A DNA stretch of 17,241 nt. Origin: Chloroflexota bacterium (GTDB lineage Bacteria > Chloroflexota > Anaerolineae > Anaerolineales > Villigracilaceae). Below the pieces are notes generated by a model. The model saw only the letters and a program-made list of their open reading frames with translations, did no database searches and was not told the DNA's origin. Position numbers and translations under genes: made by a program. The DNA is taken from assembly GCA_021823555.1 (NCBI GenBank), contig JAKANW010000008.1, forward strand, positions 1 to 17,241, written 5' to 3'. Positions 7,749 through 12,988 of this stretch are shown here, in pieces (position 1 is the stretch's first letter; the number at the start of each line of letters is the position of its first letter).

Positions 7749-8324
7749 CTATTGTGTGGGGCTTGATGATATACGATGGATGCCCAACGCGATCAACGCG
7801 CCGAGCAATCCGCCGATCATTCCAAAGAGAAAATGACCGTAGAACGGGTACAAAACGCCGTAGCGAAAAGAGCCGAATGTCCAGCCGGTCATCGCATTGA
7901 CCACCAACTGGCCAATCGGTTTGGTGGCATGCGCCAGTCCGCCGAGCACGACCATGAACCAGAGCTTCCCTGCATAGCGCGGCAGGTAACGGAAGGCCAG
8001 GTCCATCAGCGGCCCAGGCGGAAGATAGAACAACCAGGTGTAGGAATTATCGCCGTGCAGGAACGGCATGGCCGAGGCAAGGGAAGCACCGAAGCTGGTC
8101 AGCGTACCCGCGCCGCGGAAACGCGAGGAGGCGCGCCCGATGATGAGCAGCGCTATCCACTCGATGCCGTGATGACCAGGCAAGCCGAGGGACAAGTTGT
8201 AGGCGCGATGCAACACGACTGCCAGCACACCGCCGCCGAACAACAACAGTGCTTCCCACCAAGGAAGCGACCCCTCAATTGGAAAGGCTTTTGATGTGTT
8301 CTTTAGAGATGATATGCCATTCAT
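7749..8324 (-). CDS. Polytopic membrane protein, resembles ECF S component
   Basis: This 191-residue protein is strongly hydrophobic with about five or six likely TM segments (about 25-45, 55-65, 70-90, 100-115, 125-145 and 165-185). Its size and its Gly-rich, Ala-rich loop pattern (RFRGAGTLTSFGASLASAMP) resemble substrate-binding S components of energy-coupling factor transporters, but I could not place it in a named family. It starts inside the end of the TiaS-like gene (50-base overlap) with AGAGGAG about eight bases ahead of the ATG, and ends nine bases before tupA. This tight packing makes a role linked to tungstate or molybdate cofactor handling plausible, but no function can be assigned from sequence. 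No ECF ATPase or T component is visible nearby. Confidence 0.7.
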   Translation of the reverse strand: MNGISSLKNTSKAFPIEGSLPWWEALLLFGGGVLAVVLHRAYNLSLGLPGHHGIEWIALLIIGRASSRFRGAGTLTSFGASLASAMPFLHGDNSYTWLFYLPPGPLMDLAFRYLPRYAGKLWFMVVLGGLAHATKPIGQLVVNAMTGWTFGSFRYGVLYPFYGHFLFGMIGGLLGALIALGIHRISSSPTQ

Positions 8325-8997
8325 GATTTTGCTCCTCTACCAAAAGGGTTGCTTTTCCGCCGCGCAGAATGGGGCGAAACCATTCGCCGACGTCAACGAC
8401 GGATCCGGGCGAGAGATCAATTTCGTTCAAAGTACAGACGCGATCCACGTGGCCGAGTTTGCAAATCTCGTGGACTGGATACCTTCCCTTTAGCTCGCGC
8501 AGGCCGGGCAGCCACAAAAAGCGACCATCGTTCCCGGCATGATGCAGACCGACCGCGGCCAGCGCGCCGATGACGCCGCCACCGGTTCCGGTCAGGCCTT
8601 CGAGTTGGACGCCGTTATCGAGAGCAGTCTGCCCCGCCTCGAGCATGGTCAACACAGCGATCTTGGCGCGCTTTGCAAAGGAGATGATGCAATCGCTGAC
8701 CACTTCCCAGGCGGCAAGACACAAGCCCACATCCGATCCAGGGGCGGCTTCGCGCAAAAGAAATTCGCGGCAGGCCTCCCAGACATCGGCCGGGCTTTCT
8801 GTTTCAACCGACAGGCAGGCCGAGCTGTTGTGTGACGTGTAGGGGATTTGTGGGTCCACCAGCAATTGATGACGCGTAATGCCTCGTGGCGCGGCCAGCT
8901 TATTTTCGGCCAGCCAATCCGCAAGTACGCGGACGCGGTGGCCGGTGCCGCGCGTCTCGAGGTTGTCGGTGTCATCAACGCCAATCAGATAGCGCAT
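8275..8997 (-). CDS. TiaS-like GxDDTD domain protein in tup operon
   Basis: This 240-residue protein begins MRYLIGVDDTDNLETRGTGH, matching the GIDDTDS N-terminal motif of archaeal TiaS, the tRNA-Ile2 agmatinylcytidine synthetase, whose N-terminal region binds ATP. Other notable parts are a His/Asn/Ser stretch (YTSHNSSACLSVE), a Gly-rich loop GLTGTGGGVIGALAAVGLH and a C-terminal beta-rich part. It is much shorter than TiaS (about 420 residues), with no zinc ribbon, and lies beside tungstate uptake genes, so a tRNA-modifying role is unlikely and it may be a paralogue with another substrate. The ATG overlaps the lipoprotein stop (TAATG), so the two are translationally coupled. The family link is moderate; the function is unknown. 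Confidence 0.65.
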   Translation of the reverse strand: MRYLIGVDDTDNLETRGTGHRVRVLADWLAENKLAAPRGITRHQLLVDPQIPYTSHNSSACLSVETESPADVWEACREFLLREAAPGSDVGLCLAAWEVVSDCIISFAKRAKIAVLTMLEAGQTALDNGVQLEGLTGTGGGVIGALAAVGLHHAGNDGRFLWLPGLRELKGRYPVHEICKLGHVDRVCTLNEIDLSPGSVVDVGEWFRPILRGGKATLLVEEQNHEWHIISKEHIKSLSN

Positions 8998-9434
8998 TAC
9001 TTGACCGTGATCTCCGTAATATCCTTCGTCCAGTTATCTTTCGGAATGTACGTGGTGGCGAGTTTCATCGTGCCGCGGTTGCTGAAATCGAGGATGGTGT
9101 TGTCGTCCACCTGGGCGCGCGTCAGCGTGGTAGGAGCGCTGCTGCCAGTGATGGTGAGTTCAGTGAAATCGGTAATGCCAGCCAGGGACAGTACGTTAAG
9201 CAATTTCGGGCCCTCCTGCACTTTGCCATCCACGGTGATCTGCGCCAGGGGCAGTTTCTTGACGGCATCCAGCATCACATCGAACTTTGCGCCATTTGGC
9301 TTGACGATTTGGAACAGAGCCGAAGAGTCCGCCGCTGGCTGCGCCGGAACCTGGGCTGTGGGAGTCGCGGTGGAGCCACAAGCTGCAAGGATCAGGGAAA
9401 TCGAAGCAAGGAAGGGGATCAAACGTGGTTTCAT
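8997..9434 (-). CDS. Small lipoprotein, possible molybdopterin-oxidoreductase-like fold
   Basis: This 145-residue protein has a lipoprotein signal with lipobox LAAC (Cys19), then a short Pro/Ala-rich linker and a domain of about 105 residues. The stretch from GPKLLNVLSLAGI through FTELTITGSS to the NRGTMKLATTYIPKD end resembles part of the beta-rich cores of small sulfite-oxidase-like (molybdopterin-binding) proteins, but the match is weak. The conserved cofactor cysteine of true sulfite oxidases is not visible; the only Cys is the lipidated one. It is the second gene of the operon, nine bases after the regulator, with AGGAAAG before its ATG. It could bind or sense an oxyanion or pterin outside the membrane, but that is a guess. 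Confidence 0.65.
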   Translation of the reverse strand: MKPRLIPFLASISLILAACGSTATPTAQVPAQPAADSSALFQIVKPNGAKFDVMLDAVKKLPLAQITVDGKVQEGPKLLNVLSLAGITDFTELTITGSSAPTTLTRAQVDDNTILDFSNRGTMKLATTYIPKDNWTKDITEITVK

Positions 9435-9443
9435 GTTTCTTTC

Positions 9444-10418
9444 CTAGAGGGAGATTTGCTCACCACTGTGGGCGGAGTTGTAGCCCGTCAATGTATCGAG
9501 GTCGGTGCGGAAAGATACGGATTGCAGGTAATCGAGCAGGGGCGCGAGCGGCTTTTCATTCTCACGCGGCAGGATAAGATCGTAGCGTTCTTCAAAGAGC
9601 GGGATAAAGTCCAGCCCATGCTGATGAGCCGCGGCCTGCAAACCCAGGGCTGTATCGGCTTTGCCTGCTTCCACCGCGTCCGCCGATTCGCTGTGCGTAT
9701 TAACGACGCGTTCGTAGCCACGGATTTGTTCCGAAGGAATACCAAGCTTCTTGATCTGCATATCCAGCCACAGGCGCGTGCCGGAGCCGGGATTGCGATT
9801 GATAAAGCGGATGCCTGCCCGGGCTAGATCCGTGATTTGTATAATGTTCTTGGGATTTCCTGCGGCGATGATCAATCCCTGTGTGCGATAGGCCAGGGTG
9901 ATGACTTCCATTTCACGGTCGGGAAACAGGCTACGGACCGTGGGAAGGTTATATTCGCCGCTGGCATCCAGCAGGTGCGCGCCGGAGATCTGGCAGAGTC
10001 CCTGGCGCAGGTTGACCAGTCCATCCAATGAGCCGACGGGGAGGCTGAGCACCTGCACATGTTTGGCGAGGTGCCCTGCCGCGGTTTCAAAAGCGAGATC
10101 GTGACTGCCGGAAAAGATGACGATCGGTTTTTTGCCTTTTGGCAGGACAAGTTCCTGTAAAAAAAATGCCCCGCCTTTGGTGCGATAGAATTTTTCCGTC
10201 ACAGTGCCCGTGGTGCGGATTTCAGCCAACTCGACCAGCCCGGCGGATTCCAGCGACTTGATGTGGTGACGTATCCATGCCGGGGACTGCTTCAGGGTCC
10301 GCGCCAGATGCGTGAGGGTGGCAGGCTCGGCCATCAGCAGGCGCAGGATGGCCATCCGGCGGGAGTCCGCCAACAGTTTGATCTGGTCAAAAGTGCGCAG
10401 GGTTTCGATGGAATTCAT
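9444..10418 (-). CDS. HTH-PBP one-component regulator of the tup operon
   Basis: This protein of about 324 residues joins an ArsR-like winged helix (about 1-90: DSRRMAILRLLMAEPATLTHLARTL, then SPAWIRHHIKSLESAGLVEL) to a PBP-like domain (about 105-310). The second part shows HLLDASGEYNLPTVRSLFP, LAYRTQGLIIAAGNPKNI, RFINRNPGSGTRLWLD and ERYDLILPRE, typical of the PBP_like family found with molybdate regulators. It probably senses tungstate or molybdate and controls its own operon, comparable in role to ModE but with a different fold. The open frame extends to 10565, but homology begins at ATG 10418 (MNSIETLRTF), 5 bases downstream of a palindrome that sits at the predicted transcription start. 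It is first in the operon. Confidence 0.85.
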   Translation of the reverse strand: MNSIETLRTFDQIKLLADSRRMAILRLLMAEPATLTHLARTLKQSPAWIRHHIKSLESAGLVELAEIRTTGTVTEKFYRTKGGAFFLQELVLPKGKKPIVIFSGSHDLAFETAAGHLAKHVQVLSLPVGSLDGLVNLRQGLCQISGAHLLDASGEYNLPTVRSLFPDREMEVITLAYRTQGLIIAAGNPKNIIQITDLARAGIRFINRNPGSGTRLWLDMQIKKLGIPSEQIRGYERVVNTHSESADAVEAGKADTALGLQAAAHQHGLDFIPLFEERYDLILPRENEKPLAPLLDYLQSVSFRTDLDTLTGYNSAHSGEQISL

Positions 10419-10422
10419 AACA

Positions 10423-10440
10423 ATTAAGGAAAAACTTAAT
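10423..10440. promoter_or_regulatory. Candidate operator of the tup regulator
   Basis: ATTAAG (10423-10428) and CTTAAT (10435-10440) form a perfect inverted repeat around a 6-base A-rich spacer, just downstream of the minus-strand -10 box and 5 bases before the regulator ATG. This position suggests autoregulation by the HTH-PBP protein. Confidence 0.45.
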
Positions 10441-10443
10441 CGG

Positions 10444-10472
10444 AGTCTAACACAAGGGATATGGTTTGACAA
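10444..10472 (-). promoter_or_regulatory. Promoter of the tup operon regulator
   Basis: On the minus strand TTGTCA (10472-10467) and TAGACT (10449-10444) are separated by exactly 17 bases. The start would fall near 10437, inside the ATTAAG/CTTAAT repeat. Its -35 box overlaps that of the divergent riboswitch promoter. Confidence 0.5.
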
Positions 10473-10494
10473 TCCCCTACCGCCGTGATAAACT
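10466..10494 (+). promoter_or_regulatory. Promoter of the SAM riboswitch-metH cluster
   Basis: TTGACA (10466-10471) and TAAACT (10489-10494) are 17 bases apart, with transcription start near 10501, about 20 bases before the riboswitch aptamer. A second TTGACA at 10506-10511 has no -10 box at a useful distance. Confidence 0.6.
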
Positions 10495-10520
10495 CCCGCA
10501 ACAATTTGACAAGAGTTATA

Positions 10521-10644
10521 CTCATCCAGAGAGGCTGAGGGACCGACCCGATGAAGCCTCGGCAACCGTTCAGTGAACAGTGACCAGTAATCAGTGTTCA
10601 GTGAAATGGTGCCAATTTCGGCAGACGAACGTCTGGGAGATGAG
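10521..10644 (+). ncRNA. SAM-I (S-box) riboswitch aptamer
   Basis: The sequence contains the SAM-I core: CTCATCCAGAGAGG, GAGGGACCGACCCGATGAAG and CGGCAACC on the 5' side, and GGTGCCAATTTCGGCAGACG on the 3' side. P1 pairs CTCATC (10521-10526) with GATGAG (10639-10644); P4 is CAGACG-AA-CGTCTG. The P3 arm is unusually long because it holds an inserted palindrome. The family senses S-adenosylmethionine and normally turns downstream methionine or SAM genes off when SAM is plentiful. GAGAG at the 3' side of P1 (10642-10646) can pair with CTCTC in the terminator, giving the antiterminator switch. The metH gene downstream in the same cluster fits this control. Confidence 0.93.
10569..10605 (+). repeat. 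CAGTGA-rich palindrome extending riboswitch P3
   Basis: TTCAGTGAACAGTGA (10569-10583) and TCAGTGTTCAGTGAA (10591-10605) pair at 13 of 15 positions across a 7-base loop, between the P3 flanks GCAACC and GGTGCC. CAGTGA-type short repeats are common in intergenic DNA of some bacteria, so this looks like a repeat unit inserted in a tolerant riboswitch arm. Confidence 0.65.
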
Positions 10645-10663
10645 AGATGGCCTTATAATAATG

Positions 10664-10696
10664 TCGCCTCTCGTTTTCAGAGAGGCGATTTGTTTT
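10664..10696 (+). terminator. Intrinsic terminator of the SAM riboswitch
   Basis: TCGCCTCTC (10664-10672) and GAGAGGCGA (10680-10688) form a perfect 9-bp stem with a 7-base loop, followed by the T-rich tail TTTGTTTT. It lies 19 bases after the aptamer and its 5' arm can pair with the P1 3' side instead, so it is the expression platform. Confidence 0.85.
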
Positions 10697-10702
10697 CAAG
10701 AT

Positions 10703-10737
10703 GTCATTGCGAGCGCCCAGGGGCGCGCGGCAATCTC
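10703..10737. repeat. Dispersed TCATTGCGAG/CAATCTC-type repeat
   Basis: The stretch begins GTCATTGCGAGCGC and ends GCGGCAATCTC, with a GC-rich centre. It matches the widespread short intergenic repeat that begins TCATTGCGAG and ends GCAATCTC in many bacterial genomes (recognised from memory). It lies between the riboswitch terminator and the first dinB-like gene. Confidence 0.6.
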
Positions 10738-10763
10738 AATTGCCTTGAAAACGGAGAGATACC

Positions 10764-11246
10764 ATGTCTTCACTTGACATCATCAAGACCTATATCGAAT
10801 ATCATATTGACATAACCCGCTGCGTCTGGGATTCGATTGATAAGATTACGGACGAACAATTTTTATCAGACGATTCTTACTCGCGCGGCTCCATCCGCAA
10901 CCTGATGGTACATCTCGCCAGCACGGACCGTCGCTGGTTGGCAGGGTTGAAAAATCAGCCGGATGTCGGCCACTTGAAGTTTGAGGATTATCCAACTCGC
11001 GCCGCAGCGCGTGAAGTATTTGAAAGTGTGGCAAAGGATTTGTTTGATTTCGTTAATAACTTGAGCGAAGATGAATTGGCTCAACATGCAAACGGCATCC
11101 CATCTCCGCGCTGGCAGATTCTCCTGCACATAATCAATCACGGCACGGATCATCGCTCAACAGTATTGCAGAGACTGCACGAACTCGGCGCGCCGACCTT
11201 CGACCAGGATTTTATTTTGTGGCTATGGGATAAGAAAGGAAATTGA
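10764..11246 (+). CDS. DinB-like four-helix metalloenzyme superfamily protein (copy 1)
   Basis: This 160-residue protein has the DinB/YfiT-like four-helix layout with the three histidines that bind a divalent metal in this superfamily: His50 in NLMVHLAS, and His126 and His130 in INHGTDHRS. Superfamily members include thiol-dependent transferases and damage-induced proteins; the reaction here is unknown. ATG 10764 has GGAGAG (10753-10758) five bases upstream. It is the first gene after the riboswitch and is followed after one base by a paralogue, which points to an old tandem duplication (shared SRGSIRN, TDEQF and PTRAA motifs at the same positions). It is odd to find this gene directly behind a SAM riboswitch. 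Confidence 0.85.
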   Translation: MSSLDIIKTYIEYHIDITRCVWDSIDKITDEQFLSDDSYSRGSIRNLMVHLASTDRRWLAGLKNQPDVGHLKFEDYPTRAAAREVFESVAKDLFDFVNNLSEDELAQHANGIPSPRWQILLHIINHGTDHRSTVLQRLHELGAPTFDQDFILWLWDKKGN

Positions 11247-11247
11247 A

Positions 11248-11748
11248 ATGAAACCTAACGAGATATTGACCTTGTACCAGTACGGCTACTGGGCTTTTGA
11301 AAAAGTTTGGAACTGCATAGCGCAGTTGACTGATGAGCAATTCGTGCAGGAGTTGGGTTATTCGCGCGGTTCCATCCGCAATCAGGTTATCCACATGATG
11401 AGTGCCACGCAGCGCTGGATCATCCGTCTGAACGGCAGCGAAATGGTTTCGCGTCTTTCCTTCAATGATTTTCCCACCCGCGCCGCGACTAAAGTCAAAT
11501 GGGACGAACTGCGCGCCGAAGCATTGAAATATCTTTCCGCATTAAGCGAATCTGACTTGGACAGCAAAATCGCCTGGCAGTTGCCTGATCGGAACTTGAA
11601 TGCCGAGAACACGCGCTGGGAAATCCTGCTGCATGTCGCCAATCACGCCACCGACCACCGTGCTCAAATCCTGGCGATGCTCAACCAGCACTTTGGCATT
11701 GAGACACCGGAGCAGGATATGTTGTTTTATTTACTGGAAGCGAAGTAA
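11248..11748 (+). CDS. DinB-like four-helix metalloenzyme superfamily protein (copy 2)
   Basis: This 166-residue protein is a paralogue of the preceding gene. It keeps the same order of motifs (TDEQFVQEL, YSRGSIRNQVIHM, FPTRAAT, RWEILLHVANHATDHRAQ) and metal-ligand histidines His49, His133 and His137. Overall the copies have diverged strongly outside these motifs, so the duplication is not recent. The ATG lies one base after the previous stop, with AAAGGA upstream, and its own stop lies one base before the GTG start of the DUF5946 gene, consistent with one transcript. The enzymatic role is not known. Confidence 0.85.
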   Translation: MKPNEILTLYQYGYWAFEKVWNCIAQLTDEQFVQELGYSRGSIRNQVIHMMSATQRWIIRLNGSEMVSRLSFNDFPTRAATKVKWDELRAEALKYLSALSESDLDSKIAWQLPDRNLNAENTRWEILLHVANHATDHRAQILAMLNQHFGIETPEQDMLFYLLEAK

Positions 11749-11749
11749 C

Positions 11750-12175
11750 GTGAATCGTTGTCCCGAATGCGGCGCACTTGATTCTTTGTGCCAAGCACGT
11801 TTCGATGAATTCCTCGTTCTGGAATTTACCGACACAGGCTACGGCGCGGTGCACAACCTGACCGTCGCCACGTACATGCTTCAACATTCCAGCAAATTGA
11901 GCAAGGAAGGCTGGCTGTACGAGCGAGAGTTATTGAGAGAATTTCTCGTGGAAAATAAATCGCCGCAATTCATCCGCAAGCAAAACAAGGATTTGGTTGA
12001 CAGCGGTAAGAGAAAGTTCAAAATTACATCTAAAGATGGCAAACGTATCATCAACAAATCCACGTGGACAAAAACGATTCTGGATGTCCGCACGAAGAAC
12101 GCGGAAGTTTATTGTGAGGATATAAAAGCGTGGGCGAGGTCTGTGCTGGAAGATGCGAAAGGATTGAGAATATGA
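11750..12175 (+). CDS. DUF5946 family protein
   Basis: This 141-residue protein starts with a Cys pair and a third Cys (NRCPECGALDSLCQARFDEFL; Cys4, Cys7, Cys14), suggesting a metal-binding N-terminus. The middle, LEFTDTGYGAVHNLTVATYMLQHSS, is the characteristic stretch of the DUF5946 family as I recall it. The C-terminal third is rich in Lys, Asp and Trp. I start it at GTG 11750, one base after the dinB-like stop, because conservation begins exactly at NRCPECG; a longer open frame upstream lies inside the preceding gene and is a shadow. The function of this family is not known. DUF5946 is often found beside DinB-like genes in related bacteria, which I state from memory only. Confidence 0.8.
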   Translation: MNRCPECGALDSLCQARFDEFLVLEFTDTGYGAVHNLTVATYMLQHSSKLSKEGWLYERELLREFLVENKSPQFIRKQNKDLVDSGKRKFKITSKDGKRIINKSTWTKTILDVRTKNAEVYCEDIKAWARSVLEDAKGLRI

Positions 12176-12207
12176 ACTCTAATGTAAAGCAAGATAAGGA
12201 GGAAACT

Positions 12208-12936
12208 ATGTCAAACAAACGCGAGTCAAAATTATGGAAAGAAATTGGGTGGTTGCGCTTTCTGTTGGCCATTGCAGCTACTATTATTCTGGGTGGCATA
12301 TATTTTATGATTTGGCAATGGAGTACAAGTGTTTGGCGGGATATTCTCCTCAACGTAACCGCGAACCTTATTCCTGTTCCATTGGTTTTTATCTTGGCGT
12401 ATATTGTCTTTCGCCGCATAGAAGAATTGCGGTCAGAAAAAGAAACTGACGAACTTGCAGACAAAGTAATATTGAGACTTATTGAAATTGCAAAAATACA
12501 AGAAAACGCGTCAAGCGAAAACAATAATTATTTAAGAGCCCCAATTAAGTTTAGCGAATCATATTTAAAACTTTCTCGGGAATTCAATGTGGTGGTAAAG
12601 CCATTTGACGCGAAATCAAATCCACAAAAAATTGTCGTGGGATGTATCTATCGTGGAACAAGCAGTATTCATGTTAAGAGAATAACTTATCATGGTTTAA
12701 AGTTAAGTATAAAAGATGACATCAGTGACATGTATAAGTTGGATGGTTTAAGTGCTCTAATCTCTGAAGATAAGATCGATCTTTTGTCTGGCGGTGAATG
12801 TACAGTTGATTTGATTTTGGCAAAAAAGGCAACCAAATGGAATAAAACAATAGAAAGCTGGTATGGAGAATTAGGTTATCTATTCTTTGAAATCGAATTT
12901 GGCAACGAAATAGTAAATTTGCAAAAAGCAATCTAA
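12208..12936 (+). CDS. AT-rich two-TM membrane protein, unknown
   Basis: This protein of 242 residues has two hydrophobic segments near the start (about residues 12-34 and 43-66, the second leading into RRIEELRSEKETDELADK), then a charged helical linker and a soluble C-terminal region of about 140 residues with mixed beta content. The C-terminal part does not match any family I recognise. ATG 12208 has a strong AAGGAGG (12196-12202) upstream; an alternative ATG at 12172 overlaps the DUF5946 stop (ATGA) and would add 12 residues. Base composition is clearly more AT-rich than in the neighbours, with many A-ending codons, suggesting the gene was acquired or inserted between DUF5946 and metH. The role is unknown. 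Confidence 0.7.
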   Translation: MSNKRESKLWKEIGWLRFLLAIAATIILGGIYFMIWQWSTSVWRDILLNVTANLIPVPLVFILAYIVFRRIEELRSEKETDELADKVILRLIEIAKIQENASSENNNYLRAPIKFSESYLKLSREFNVVVKPFDAKSNPQKIVVGCIYRGTSSIHVKRITYHGLKLSIKDDISDMYKLDGLSALISEDKIDLLSGGECTVDLILAKKATKWNKTIESWYGELGYLFFEIEFGNEIVNLQKAI

Positions 12937-12988
12937 TTATTATTTTTCTTTGAAACTAGAAAAAGTTCTTTCACAGAATGGAGATTTA

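Noticed and set aside
10506..10511. Second TTGACA as a promoter for the riboswitch
   Set aside because: No -10 box lies 16-18 bases downstream, and such a start would fall inside the aptamer. The pair at 10466-10494 is better.
10419..10565. N-terminal extension of the HTH-PBP regulator to 10565
   Set aside because: It would run through the predicted promoters and part of the riboswitch on the opposite strand; the HTH domain starts just after ATG 10418.
10569..10605. CRISPR-like repeats
   Set aside because: The CAGTGA units are short, directly abutting and palindromic, with no spacers.
11600..11749. Upstream extension of the DUF5946 gene to an ATG at 11600
   Set aside because: The stretch lies in another frame of the second DinB-like gene and encodes no conserved residues; homology starts at GTG 11750.
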